Assembly (NCBI GenBank): GCA_964371035.1
Contig: CAYJLG010000002.1
Coordinates: 71,631 to 135,630, forward strand
Direction: 5' to 3'
DNA: 64,000 nucleotides
From: UBA1535 sp964371035
Lineage (GTDB): Bacteria; Bacillota; Clostridia; Tissierellales; Sedimentibacteraceae
The notes under the pieces are model-generated. The model was not told the origin of the DNA, made no database searches, and saw only the letters and a list, made by a program, of their open reading frames with translations. Made by a program: the position numbers and the translations under genes. Below, in pieces: positions 18,201 to 26,921 of this stretch (its first letter is position 1; the number at the start of each line of letters is the position of its first letter).

Positions 18201-19996
18201 CCGGAGATGTTCATAAAAATTTCAATGACATTGAAGAAGCTATGAGACATTTCCGTGAAGGAATTAAGATACGCGAAGAATTAGCTGAAAACCTTGAAAC
18301 TGGAGAATCGCACAAAGATTTGGACACCAATTATTTTTCAATAGCAAATACATATGAATTTTTAAAAAAATATGATGATGCTCTTAAGCTTTATGAAAAA
18401 TGTATTATTTTGCGTGAGCGTATTTCGAAAGAGAATATAGATTATGATCAGCAAGGCTTAGCTTTAAGATATAGAAAATCAGGGGATATGCATAAAAAAT
18501 TAAAAAATTATGATGAGATGATATTGTCACTTGATAAATCTCTTGAAATACATGAAAAATATACTTCAAAGCGAAATAACTATATAGCTTTTTCAGGACT
18601 TGTCACAGCTTATAACTTGGTAGGTGGTATTTATAAAGATTTAGAATATCATGATAAATCACTAAAAGTTTATCTAAAAAGCCTTGACTTACAAAAGCGT
18701 ATTTTAGAAAATCCAAAAAATGCAAAAAATTCCGAACATGACAAACTTGCGTCATTATATAAAGAATTGGCTGACATTTATGAAAAACTAAATGACTACA
18801 AAGAAGCCAAAAATTATTATTTAGAATCCATAACTGTTCGCGAACTTTTGGCAAATAGTGAAAATAGTTATGATGCTGACATGGATTTACTGTTAGTATA
18901 TGATGATTTAGTTGAGATATGCGATGAATTAGATGATCATGAAGACAAGTTGAAGTATTGTCTAAAAGGTGTTGAAATATGCGAAAAACATATCGAAAAA
19001 AACAGTTCACAGTCATTAGATGTTGAATTAACATCAATATTGGCGTCGGCTTATGAAACTTTAGGTGATTTCTACAAAAGCGCAGGAGATTTAAGATCTA
19101 CAAATGATACTATGTTAAAAGAATCAGAACAAAGAACAAAATTAGACGATATGGACGATACCTTAGATTATGACGAAGAATATGAAGAATTAGCAGATCG
19201 TTACGAGGAAATAAGTGATGTATATATAGAGCTAAATAATTACGAAGAGGCTTTGATTTATTATAAAAAATACATGAATATATTAAAATCACTACATCAT
19301 GACGAAGACGATATAGATACAAAAAAAGAGTTGTCAGACGGATATGTCGGGCTTAGCAAATTGCATTTAGCTGTGGGTGATAGTGTAAATTCAGCCAAGG
19401 TTTATGAACTACATACGGAGACATTAAAAGAAATAGTCACTTTAAATTCGGTAGTATCTACTTATGACGAATATATTACTGCGCTTGATGAACTTAGCGA
19501 CATGCACATGAGAAATGGTGACGACGATAAGTCTTTTTCGGCAAAATTAAAGGCTGCTGACTCGTCATACAATGTCGCTATGGCGGTAAAAGAAAAAGAT
19601 AGATATATAAATACAGCTCAAAGATATAGAAAACTCGGAAAAACATTTTTTAAAAACAAATCGAATGAAAAGGCTGTAAGTTATCTGCAAAGATCTTTAA
19701 AAACTTATGAGCTTGCATACGGGCTAGACCGAAGTGTGACTTTGTACGAACAACTCGGAATATGTTACAGATTGTTAGTATCACCTTGCATAGAGTATGG
19801 CAATGATGAATGGGCACTTTTATACGCTAAAAAACAATTTGAAATATATGAGTTTTTGTATGACAATCTAAAAACACATGAATACCACAAAGACTTGATC
19901 TCAGGGCTTGAATCCTGCATAAAACTCTCTGAAAAATTAAATTCTGATGAAAAAGAGTTTTTTAAGGAAAAACTTGCAAAAATCAAAGGAAAGTAA
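15248..19996 (+). CDS. Giant DUF4062-STAND NTPase-TPR protein (NPHP3/TEP1-like architecture)
   Basis: A protein of 1582 residues. Residues 1-100 are a DUF4062 domain (FVSSTFRDMQAERDML, then ILVGERYGW). A P-loop NTPase follows, with Walker A GESGSGKST at about 267 and Walker B LYIFCDAIDQL at about 360, of the STAND/NACHT-like class. From about 735 to the end there are about 17 TPR-like helical hairpins spaced about 47 residues apart. The same plan occurs in eukaryotic nephrocystin-3 and in bacterial NLR-like proteins, some of which act in phage defence by oligomerising after ligand binding. A role here is inferred only. AGGAG lies 8 bases before the ATG. No signal peptide; cytoplasmic. Confidence 0.8.
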   Translation: MKSIFVSSTFRDMQAERDMLAMKVIPELNVYAQNFGESIRFVDLRWGVNTTDLDSDEGSKKVLSVCFDEIDNTRPYMIILVGERYGWIPTKELIKNAAEKKKHELYDYEKSVTELEIEYGALADKGQLDQCLFYFREELKKEVLPNDIRGTYIEQDLAVEKKLKVLKERIKASGAVVKHYACEWDDQKNELFVPESFAKTVMQDVARLFERDFEKLINLTWQQREELSANLLAEQKAVQFSARYDILDEYIKKIKDQNTKIFLLRGESGSGKSTIMAKLSKEVSKNDSTFFFASGNSAYSQNAFDMLKQIVFKLETLLGATEHFGTIESIVGANANLNVENNIDKWVEKFEELAYLYENSNSKHLYIFCDAIDQLSDDDTVRNFSWLPATVFSKITVVISMLDNFELPMFMPMQKQIHTQVLSSLKRNEIPKVIDSIVSANGKELPDMITKKLSDVKNAKNPLYISMALQRLMMLDSSDFSQIAAGGNDMTAINAYMLKLIDDFPVNTEEMSAFVLKEAAERIDETFCNHVSSLLSVSRRGLRDTDLQVLFSQDDSRFSAVDLSLFTKYMQNFFMRRDDGRLDFTHRVIRLGLLNNVDFKRYNAKILEHLKMLPDNDAVKSTEIVWHAYKDDDKVYLIKYIDAIQAKNDEIYLKKAASELREIAIKDVAWMSDLIKFGVNKTINRQFVYFLNYSFFENFSASVVEYEILSSLYQILIDILSSEFGEYSSCKDKKIMSMTLERIGDIYKILGKYKEALEISEKSLRIRKSLADEENNDETKLDLAKINDKIGDIYQNFVTGNFELIHNSSSLASYATSLKIREAMQDRLKTVEFMHNLAINHMKIGDVDNNMMGQDDALESYDKALHILNSLKDEHKPTKIDNDIALCYDKIGNAYKYLGENSKALEFFRKGNVIFVDLANRQKTLLAYRNLAKSHEQMSFAYRNLGDADKAKEYYQNSLDILIRLKNELNTPEAYRDLSDCYITAGDVHKNFNDIEEAMRHFREGIKIREELAENLETGESHKDLDTNYFSIANTYEFLKKYDDALKLYEKCIILRERISKENIDYDQQGLALRYRKSGDMHKKLKNYDEMILSLDKSLEIHEKYTSKRNNYIAFSGLVTAYNLVGGIYKDLEYHDKSLKVYLKSLDLQKRILENPKNAKNSEHDKLASLYKELADIYEKLNDYKEAKNYYLESITVRELLANSENSYDADMDLLLVYDDLVEICDELDDHEDKLKYCLKGVEICEKHIEKNSSQSLDVELTSILASAYETLGDFYKSAGDLRSTNDTMLKESEQRTKLDDMDDTLDYDEEYEELADRYEEISDVYIELNNYEEALIYYKKYMNILKSLHHDEDDIDTKKELSDGYVGLSKLHLAVGDSVNSAKVYELHTETLKEIVTLNSVVSTYDEYITALDELSDMHMRNGDDDKSFSAKLKAADSSYNVAMAVKEKDRYINTAQRYRKLGKTFFKNKSNEKAVSYLQRSLKTYELAYGLDRSVTLYEQLGICYRLLVSPCIEYGNDEWALLYAKKQFEIYEFLYDNLKTHEYHKDLISGLESCIKLSEKLNSDEKEFFKEKLAKIKGK

Positions 19997-20009
19997 AACC
20001 TATTTCTTC

Positions 20010-20037
20010 TTGACAAATAAAACCTTCGTGATATACT
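20010..20037 (+). promoter_or_regulatory. Promoter of the lipoprotein gene
   Basis: Consensus TTGACA (20010-20015), 16-base spacer, TATACT (20032-20037) with TG one base upstream of the -10. It lies right after the large STAND gene, so the lipoprotein is transcribed separately. Confidence 0.65.
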
Positions 20038-20084
20038 TGTCCATGTGATAAAATTTGACAAAAATTACGGAGGTATATATCATT

Positions 20085-21185
20085 TTGAAAAAGCAATTTA
20101 TAATTTTATTTGTTTTTGTTTCTTTATTACTAAGCGGTTGTGGGAAAACTTCGGTGGAGTTGACTCAGTTTGTAAGTGTAAATTATGCAGGATTGGACAC
20201 TTATGCGACTGCAAATGTTGATTTTGATTATGGGGCGTTTGAAGATTTGATTATGGTTGAGTTTGAAGATATGAGCGAGATTGAGTTATTGGGAACTATC
20301 GTAGAGCTCGAGAGTTCTATTGATGTCAGTATTGACAAAACGGACAAACTATCTAACGGAGACGAAATCACAGTTAATTTATCTTGGGATGAAGATGTTG
20401 CAGAAAAATATGATCTTTCTTTTAGTGGCAGCACAGAAAAAGTTACTGTAAATGGCCTTGTAGAAGGAACTGTAGTCGATTTATTTAAGGATATAGTCAT
20501 AGAATTAGACGGTGTATCACCTGAAGCTAATCTGATTTTAGGAAATTCTTCACAAGATGCATTCTTAAAAAATGTGTCGTATAGATCGGATGTAATAAGA
20601 GTTGCAAACGGTGATGAAGTTGTGATTACAGCGATTTATAATACACAAGACGCTCTTGACAACAATTATATAATTGAAGAAACAGAAAAAACTTTTACTA
20701 TGAGCGGTGCTGACGAATACATAACTGAATATTCACAGTTAGATGAAAACACTATAGAAACATTGTTAAACCAAGCATCTGATGTCCTGACTTCCGAGCT
20801 TACAAACGACTATGAGGATATTATTTACCCGAATGAATTTATTTGGCCGAACAGTTTAGTTGACATACAGATATCTTCAAAAGAGCTTGTAAATTCGTAT
20901 TTCTTTTCATTAAAGGACGGCATTGAAAAAGGTTATAGTGACGTTAATAACAGCATTTTTTTAGTATATGAAATTTCAACTACAGATTCACGTTCTCCTG
21001 ACGGAAAAACAATATATGCAACAATCTACTGTAGTCAATTCAAGCAAAGAGAAAGCGGTGAAATTTATTTTTCACTTAATGATATAAAATTCAATAATTC
21101 TTTTCAGAGCACAAATGACTTATATATAAAAGTTGTTGACAGCAATAAAGCGAAATATGAATTTGAAGAAATTGTATATGAATAG
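20085..21185 (+). CDS. Lipoprotein with extracytoplasmic beta-rich domains
   Basis: The start is TTG at 20085, with GGAGG 11 bases upstream, giving 366 residues. An N-terminal hydrophobic stretch ends in the lipobox LLSGC (Cys19), so the mature protein is lipid-anchored on the outer face. Residues about 25-215 hold two similar units rich in acidic residues. The first includes IDKTDKLSNGDEITVNLSWD and the second has a parallel RVANGDEVVITAIYN, a pattern I recognise from extracytoplasmic regions of other Firmicute membrane proteins. The C-terminal 150 residues are not recognised. Function unknown. A terminator follows at 21220-21257. Confidence 0.7.
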   Translation: MKKQFIILFVFVSLLLSGCGKTSVELTQFVSVNYAGLDTYATANVDFDYGAFEDLIMVEFEDMSEIELLGTIVELESSIDVSIDKTDKLSNGDEITVNLSWDEDVAEKYDLSFSGSTEKVTVNGLVEGTVVDLFKDIVIELDGVSPEANLILGNSSQDAFLKNVSYRSDVIRVANGDEVVITAIYNTQDALDNNYIIEETEKTFTMSGADEYITEYSQLDENTIETLLNQASDVLTSELTNDYEDIIYPNEFIWPNSLVDIQISSKELVNSYFFSLKDGIEKGYSDVNNSIFLVYEISTTDSRSPDGKTIYATIYCSQFKQRESGEIYFSLNDIKFNNSFQSTNDLYIKVVDSNKAKYEFEEIVYE

Positions 21186-21219
21186 AAATATAATAATTTT
21201 TAGATAACAAACAAAAGAG

Positions 21220-21257
21220 GATTTAGCAGTGATTAGACATCTGCAAAATCCTTTTTT
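21220..21257. terminator. Hairpin terminator between convergent genes
   Basis: GGATTT-GCAG pairs with CTGC-AAAATCC around a short loop and is followed by seven T. It lies between the lipoprotein gene and the minus-strand regulator. Confidence 0.75.
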
Positions 21258-21270
21258 TACTTTATTTGTG

Positions 21271-22605
21271 TTAAAAATTGATCATAAAAACAGATGTTGG
21301 GCGACCTTTTTTAGTTATGATGCTCCTTGCAACATATGAGATATAGCCATTGTCATTCAAGGCGCTTAGCGTTCTGTTTACAGTTCTTAGGCTCACGCCT
21401 AATTTTTCCGAAAGTTCTTTTGAGGTAAATCTTTTAGTGTCTGACTGGCGAATTATACAGTCTATTTTATAGATGGTATTGATACTTAAATGAGTGATTT
21501 CTGCTATGTCTGTGAGCCTTTTTTCAAAGATTTCCACCTTTGCTACTTTTAGCGAATTGTCGGTGATAGGGCCTAACAATTTGTTGTGGTCAGAACCTGA
21601 AGCTATATATGCCACATTTCTGTTTTCAGACATTGCTTTTTTTATAGCTATAGTCGCATTTTTCTTTGATATTTCTGCAGTTTCCCCATATCCTATTCCG
21701 ATTGAAACCATATGTCTTGTGTTTGCGCTTACGTTGCTTAAAATCTCTATGCTTTTGTAATTATCAGTTTCTACTTCTAAATTTTTATTATTGCAATAAA
21801 TGATATATTGATTTTGAGATAATTGAAAAGTAGCTCCACTTAATTTTTGCGAGAAAATAGCTATATACTCCATAAGTTTTGAGTTTTCCATGGCTTCGCT
21901 TAGTTGTGTATCATTAGATATATAGAAATTATCCTTCTTAGTAAATTCAAGGATTACAGTAGCAGTGGTATTTTGATTTTTCTTCCTGATTTCATCTTTT
22001 GCCATTACATTTTTAATCTCATATATATATGTGTCATCATCGGGGGTAATGAGAGTTGTTGGTATGTTTTTTTCTGATAATGAATTATACACAGAAGTTA
22101 TGCTAGTCACACACAGCTTAGATCTGCCTTCTTCATAATTTCTTATATGTTCGTCCTCTACTTTATGTATGTAATGTTCCGAGTTACTCTGTATGTTTAC
22201 AAATGACAAATGAAGTTTTTCTGCATTTACTCCTAAAGATACATATGATTTGACGACAGCAGAATAAGATAATGTGTCTACGCTTACACGATAAATATCT
22301 GTGTAGCCTTCACATACTGCCTTTAAAAGACTCTTGATAAAATGTGGTGCGCTGAAAGCTATATATCTCACAGGCAAATCAAGATTTAGCCTCGCCGATA
22401 TAAATTTATACGGATCTATCCCTGTGAAAAGCAACCCATCACAAATTTTCAATATTTTTTCGGTATCTATTACAGCTTTTTTTATATCTTCGTCACTGTC
22501 AAACTCTATAGGATAAAGCTCTACATCATCAAAAGTATGCTTTACTGTACGACTTACTGCATGCAGACTGTCTCTATGTCCTATTACTCCTAATTTAAAT
22601 ATCAT
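21271..22605 (-). CDS. Transcriptional regulator: cyclase-like domain with C-terminal winged helix
   Basis: About 444 residues. The C-terminus (about 385-444) is a clear winged-helix DNA-binding domain (FTSKELSEKLGVSLRTVNRT, then GYISYVARSI). Ahead of it, MVSIGIGYGETAEISKKNATIAI resembles the end of a GGDEF/nucleotide-cyclase fold, without a visible GGDEF signature. The N-terminus (LGVIGHRDS) is not recognised. The start at 22605 is chosen because GGAGG lies 5 bases upstream; a GTG at 22617 would overlap that site. It is divergent from tryptophanase, so control of tnaA is a reasonable guess. No effector is suggested by the sequence. Confidence 0.6.
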   Translation of the reverse strand: MIFKLGVIGHRDSLHAVSRTVKHTFDDVELYPIEFDSDEDIKKAVIDTEKILKICDGLLFTGIDPYKFISARLNLDLPVRYIAFSAPHFIKSLLKAVCEGYTDIYRVSVDTLSYSAVVKSYVSLGVNAEKLHLSFVNIQSNSEHYIHKVEDEHIRNYEEGRSKLCVTSITSVYNSLSEKNIPTTLITPDDDTYIYEIKNVMAKDEIRKKNQNTTATVILEFTKKDNFYISNDTQLSEAMENSKLMEYIAIFSQKLSGATFQLSQNQYIIYCNNKNLEVETDNYKSIEILSNVSANTRHMVSIGIGYGETAEISKKNATIAIKKAMSENRNVAYIASGSDHNKLLGPITDNSLKVAKVEIFEKRLTDIAEITHLSINTIYKIDCIIRQSDTKRFTSKELSEKLGVSLRTVNRTLSALNDNGYISYVARSIITKKGRPTSVFMINF

Positions 22606-22901
22606 CTTCGCCTCCACTTTTTGTTGCTGTTCAGACTACAGTTGAGCACGAATCGCGCAGAATAAAAATTTAATTTTCCTGCTCAACTTCGAACTGATTT
22701 TTTTGATTTTATTGTGGAAAAATCAACTCTCACATTCGCCTAAAAATCAAATTTTTATACTACTTAGTTGGCTTAAACGGTAGTGTGTACTGTAACATTT
22801 TTTTATTATAATATATGGGCGTTTTAAAGTCAATATACAGGCATTGATATTTTTGATATAATGAAATTAATAAAAAAATACTTTTCGGAGGAAATGAAAA
22901 A
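22606..22901. promoter_or_regulatory. Divergent control region between the regulator and tryptophanase genes
   Basis: Holds a likely tnaA promoter, TATACA (22834-22839), a 17-base spacer and TATAAT (22857-22862), with GGAGG before the ATG. An imperfect dyad ACGGTA-gtgtg-TACTGT at 22777-22793 is a candidate operator. I looked for a tnaC-like leader peptide with a Trp codon and found none. Confidence 0.5.
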
Positions 22902-24275
22902 ATGGCTAAATATATACCTGAACCATTTAAAATCAAAATGGTAGAACCAATTAAAGTAACTACGAGAGCAGAAAGAGAAGAAATCTTGAAAGCTGCAGAT
23001 TACAATGTTTTTGGAATTAGAAGTGATGATGTATATTTTGATGGATTGACAGATAGTGGAACTGGAGCTATGAGTGACAAGCAATGGGCTGGCATCATGA
23101 TTGGTGATGAAAGCTATGCAGGATCTAGATCTTATTTTAGACTTATGGATGCCGTTAAAGATATATTTGGATATCAGTTTGCACAACCAGTACACCAAGG
23201 TAGAGCTGCAGAAAAAGTTTTACTTCCTTGTTTATTAAAAGAGGGTCAATACTCTGTTTCAAACATGCACTTTGACACGACTAGAGGCCATGTAGGTCTT
23301 TGTGGTGCAATACCTAAAGACATAGTTGTAGATGAAGCTAAAGATACTGTTAACTATGCACCTTTTAAAGGAAACATGGATATTCCTAAGTTAGAAGCTT
23401 TTATTCAAGCAGAAGGCACAGAGAAAATCGGTGTTATCATAATGACAGTTACAAACAACTCAGCTGGTGGTCAACCTGTTTCTATGAAAAACATAAGAGA
23501 GACTGCAGAAGTTGCTAAAAAATATGGAATTCCATATATTATAGATGCTGCTAGATATGCTGAAAATGCATATTTCATTAAGACTAGAGAAGAAGGATAC
23601 AAAGATACTCCTATCATAGATATAGTAAGAGAAATGTTCTCGTATGCAGAAGCTTTCACTATGTCAGCTAAAAAAGATGCTATCGTAAACATGGGTGGAC
23701 TTATTGGAATTAAAAACGACGAAGAACTTTTCATCAAAGTAAAAGGATTTACTGTGCCTTATGAAGGTTTCGTAACTTATGGTGGACTTGCAGGAAGAGA
23801 TATAGAAGCTTTAGCAATAGGACTATATGAAGGTATCGACTATGACTATCTAAGCTACAGAATAGGCCAAGTTGAATATTTAGGAGAACTTTTAAGAGAA
23901 GCAGGAGTACCTTTTCAATATCCTGTAGGTGGACATGCAATATTTGTTGATGCGAAGAAAATATTGCCACATATCCCTTATTATGAATTCCCAGGTCAGG
24001 CGCTTGCACTTGAGTTATATTTAGAAGCAGGAGTTAGATCTTGTGATATTGGTTCTTATATGCTTGACGAAGTTGATGGTGTTCAACAAGAATCTGAAAT
24101 GGAATTTACAAGAATTTGTATTCCAAGAAGAACTTATACTAAAGCACATTTGGATATGGTTGCAGATGCACTTATCAACATTATGAAAAATCCTGAAAAA
24201 ATCAAAGGTTATAAAATCATTTGGCAGCCAAAAGTACTAAGACATTTTACTGCTAAATTAAGACCTGTAGAATAA
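22902..24275 (+). CDS. tnaA: Tryptophanase (tryptophan indole-lyase)
   Basis: PLP enzyme that splits L-tryptophan into indole, pyruvate and ammonia; cytoplasmic tetramer. The 457-residue sequence is close to the TnaA/tyrosine phenol-lyase family throughout: LTDSGTGAMSDKQWAG, THQGR-like VHQGRAAEKV, TNNSAGGQPVS, and the PLP lysine in MSAKKDA (Lys258). Tryptophanase rather than tyrosine phenol-lyase is favoured by VRSCDIGSYML, where TPL has an Arg in place of the Ile needed for phenol binding, and by the C-terminal HFTAKLRP. GGAGG precedes the ATG. No tryptophan permease is adjacent. A terminator follows. Substrate call is good but from sequence only. Confidence 0.9.
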   Translation: MAKYIPEPFKIKMVEPIKVTTRAEREEILKAADYNVFGIRSDDVYFDGLTDSGTGAMSDKQWAGIMIGDESYAGSRSYFRLMDAVKDIFGYQFAQPVHQGRAAEKVLLPCLLKEGQYSVSNMHFDTTRGHVGLCGAIPKDIVVDEAKDTVNYAPFKGNMDIPKLEAFIQAEGTEKIGVIIMTVTNNSAGGQPVSMKNIRETAEVAKKYGIPYIIDAARYAENAYFIKTREEGYKDTPIIDIVREMFSYAEAFTMSAKKDAIVNMGGLIGIKNDEELFIKVKGFTVPYEGFVTYGGLAGRDIEALAIGLYEGIDYDYLSYRIGQVEYLGELLREAGVPFQYPVGGHAIFVDAKKILPHIPYYEFPGQALALELYLEAGVRSCDIGSYMLDEVDGVQQESEMEFTRICIPRRTYTKAHLDMVADALINIMKNPEKIKGYKIIWQPKVLRHFTAKLRPVE

Positions 24276-24325
24276 TAATTTAGGGGCTGCATCAAAACAA
24301 AACCTAAAAAATAATTAAAAAATCG

Positions 24326-24367
24326 AAAAAATGAGGAATTTGCAATAGCAAAACCCCTCATTTTTTT
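24326..24367 (+). terminator. tnaA terminator
   Basis: AAAAAATGAGG with a TTGC/GCAA inner stem pairs with CCTCATTTTTTT. It lies 50 bases after the tnaA stop. Confidence 0.8.
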
Positions 24368-24491
24368 ATATAATATAATTAGTCTGCCAAAAAATATCAA
24401 TTTTTGAATCAACTATTGTAAATAAGTAAGGTAATTTTACAAAAATTGTTTTAAAAAAAGACATTTTTTACGGTTTATCATATTTTTTAAT

Positions 24492-25640
24492 TTATTGATG
24501 TTTTTTGAAAAACTCACACAAAGCATCAACATCTTCTTCATTATTGTAAAAATGAAGGGCTACTCTCATTGCGCTTCCATTTGAAACATTTGATCTTATT
24601 TTGTTCTTTGCGAGAACTTCATTGTCAAGACCCCATTCCTTTGGAAATGTTAGATATGTAATTCCTGAGCGATTTTTTTCGTCAAAAGGTCCGATGATTT
24701 CTACATTGTCAACTTTTTCTATCTCTTTGTACAGATAATCTGTTAAGCTTAGTATATATTCGTGTACATCTTTTTTTCCAAGTTCAAGATATATTTTAAT
24801 TGATTGTTCCAATCCTCTCAGTCCTAACCAATTTGGATTTCCGCATTCAAATTTATTAGCATTTTCAGATAAATCAAGGACTAAGGTACCATGATTAAAT
24901 CTAGATTTATTTCCTGCCCAGCCTATAGTTTGAGTTTCAATTTTGTTTAAAACTCTTTCTGAAATATATCCAAACGCAACTCCAAACAATCCACACATCC
25001 ACTTGTAAGTGCTTGCAACTAAAAAATCTATAGGAGTTTCTTTTACGTCTATGTTAATTGCACCTATGCACTGTGCTGCATCAAGCACTAAATATATTCC
25101 TTTTTCTTGGCAAAATTTGCTGATTTCCACGATATCATGTCTAAATCCACTCGAATTTTCTACTAGACAAAGTGCTATTACGGCTGTATTTTCATCGCAG
25201 TTATTAAACAAACTTTGTGCTGATACTTGACCGTTTTCAGCTGGTACTATTCTTACATTTTTTTCCCCTACTCTGTTTATCCAATTGTAAGGAGTAGATG
25301 GAAATGATAGCCCTGAAGTTACAATATTTGCATTTTCTCTAAGCTCAATTCCGTTTGAAAATATATTAAGCATTTCAGAACAATTTGCGCCAAAAAATAT
25401 TTCTTTGCTGTTAGCATTAAGCACTTCAGCCACTATCGGTCGCAAATTATCCGTGAATTCCCAATTTTCTCTTACTTGATCAATGTTCATAGCATTTTCA
25501 AATCTATTTTCCATAAACGCTGTCATTGCATTTTTACTGTTTTGAGATATCAATCCTGTCGTAGAAGTGTCTAAGTATGCAAATTTTTCAGTAAGATGAT
25601 ATTGCTCTTTTCTTATTTTTTTAAATTTCTCTGTATTCAT
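24492..25640 (-). CDS. Class V aminotransferase/cysteine-desulfurase-fold PLP enzyme
   Basis: A protein of 382 residues with the class V fold order: YLDTSTTGLIS near the start, LVENSSGFRHD, the PLP Asp in VLDAAQCIGA, the Schiff-base lysine in ASTYKWMCG, and a C-terminal SNGSAMRVALHFYNNEEDVD small-domain segment. These features occur in aminotransferases, kynureninase-like and isopenicillin-epimerase-like lyases as well as in SufS-type enzymes, so the reaction is open; no SUF or isc genes are nearby. It is followed upstream by a MalY/PatB-like gene in the same orientation, with a 90-base gap. Confidence 0.72.
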   Translation of the reverse strand: MNTEKFKKIRKEQYHLTEKFAYLDTSTTGLISQNSKNAMTAFMENRFENAMNIDQVRENWEFTDNLRPIVAEVLNANSKEIFFGANCSEMLNIFSNGIELRENANIVTSGLSFPSTPYNWINRVGEKNVRIVPAENGQVSAQSLFNNCDENTAVIALCLVENSSGFRHDIVEISKFCQEKGIYLVLDAAQCIGAINIDVKETPIDFLVASTYKWMCGLFGVAFGYISERVLNKIETQTIGWAGNKSRFNHGTLVLDLSENANKFECGNPNWLGLRGLEQSIKIYLELGKKDVHEYILSLTDYLYKEIEKVDNVEIIGPFDEKNRSGITYLTFPKEWGLDNEVLAKNKIRSNVSNGSAMRVALHFYNNEEDVDALCEFFKKHQ

Positions 25641-25730
25641 GAAACCTCCTTGTATGGTGAAAAATTAGACGATTTATATTGTAAAATAAGACGATTAACA
25701 CAACATAATTTAAATATTGTATCTTAGGTG

Positions 25731-26921
25731 CTACTTCGTTTTATTTTTCAATCCTGCGATCAAAAGTTCTGTTACCTTTTTTATGTTTTCAAAAGGTGTC
25801 GCTAAATTCAATCTGATGTTGGTGTCGTTTTTCATTCCTTCAGGCCAGAACCAATCTCCAAAATCTACAGCTAATTTACAATCATTTTTCACAAATTCTT
25901 CTAATTCATCATGATCTACATATGCGCCTAAGTCAAACCACATCAAGTAAGTACCCTCTAATGGAGTCACTTTAACTTTAGGGAATTCTTTAGTCAATTC
26001 ATCTCTTAAATAACAAAAATTGGAGTATATTTCCTCTAAAACTGCTTCTAACCATTTATGCCCAGTTTTGTAAGCCGCTTCCACTGCTATATATCCAAAA
26101 TTGTTTCCAGATTTGATACGCAGGTATTTCAAATAATCGTCATAGCAATTTCTAAGTTTCTCATCTTCTATGATTATATATGAATTTTGGCAGCCTGATA
26201 AATTGAAAGTTTTACTTCCTGCGGTCATTGATATCAATATTTCGGAGTAATCACCTACTGTAGCGGCAGGTAAATGTTTGTTGCCTGCAAATATTATATC
26301 TTGGTGTAATTCATCTGCTAGGATAAGTACATTATGTTTTTTACATATATCAAACATCTTGACAAGTTCTTCTTTTTTCCAAACACGTCCTACTGGGTTG
26401 TGAGGCGACGACATTATGTACATCTTAACTTTATTTTCTACTATGTTTTTTTCAAACAATTCAAAATTTACTGTGTATATTCCATCGTTGTTTGTCATAG
26501 GACAACACACCAAATTACGATTTGTATCTATGACAGCATCCATAAACGGATAGTATACAGGTGATAGGATTATTACGCTGTCATTTACCTCTGTATGCAT
26601 TTGGATCATTAAGTGTACAGCAAGTGCAACTCCTGGAGAAAATCTAATCCATTCTTTTTTAACATCATATCCGTGTCGATCTTTTTGCCATTTGATAAAA
26701 TTTTCATAATATCCATCAGTAGGCATGTAATATCCAAATAAGCCATCCGAAACGTATTTTTGCAGCGCATCTATAACGCCATCTGGAACTTTGAAATCCA
26801 TATCTGCTACCCAAAGTGGCACTAAATCATCTCTTCCAAATACTTCTTGGATGTTATCCCATTTCCTACTGTTTGTATTTTTTCTATCCGGAACGCAAAT
26901 GTGCTTAAATTCATCTTTCAT
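25731..26921 (-). CDS. MalY/PatB-type PLP beta-C-S lyase (cystathionine beta-lyase-like)
   Basis: A protein of 396 residues, fold type I. The family features are the N-terminal SRKWDNIQEVFGRDDLVPLW, WVADMDF, the SPVYYPF segment, SSPHNPVGRVW, LADELHQDI and the PLP lysine in TAGSKTFNLSG. Enzymes of this group split cystathionine, cysteine or cysteine conjugates to a thiol, pyruvate and ammonia; some are also regulators (MalY). It is upstream of the class V enzyme on the same strand and near tryptophanase, another beta-eliminating PLP enzyme, so the neighbourhood leans to amino-acid fermentation. Confidence 0.85.
   Translation of the reverse strand: MKDEFKHICVPDRKNTNSRKWDNIQEVFGRDDLVPLWVADMDFKVPDGVIDALQKYVSDGLFGYYMPTDGYYENFIKWQKDRHGYDVKKEWIRFSPGVALAVHLMIQMHTEVNDSVIILSPVYYPFMDAVIDTNRNLVCCPMTNNDGIYTVNFELFEKNIVENKVKMYIMSSPHNPVGRVWKKEELVKMFDICKKHNVLILADELHQDIIFAGNKHLPAATVGDYSEILISMTAGSKTFNLSGCQNSYIIIEDEKLRNCYDDYLKYLRIKSGNNFGYIAVEAAYKTGHKWLEAVLEEIYSNFCYLRDELTKEFPKVKVTPLEGTYLMWFDLGAYVDHDELEEFVKNDCKLAVDFGDWFWPEGMKNDTNIRLNLATPFENIKKVTELLIAGLKNKTK

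Noticed and set aside
18603..19037. Minus-strand 144-residue open frame inside the giant STAND gene
   Set aside because: It is antisense to the TPR repeats, His/Leu-rich and without a ribosome-binding site; it is a by-product of codon bias on the coding strand.
22620..22900. tnaC-type leader peptide before tryptophanase
   Set aside because: Short frames were examined and none contains the Trp codon followed by an Asp and Pro pattern or a suitable ribosome-binding site.
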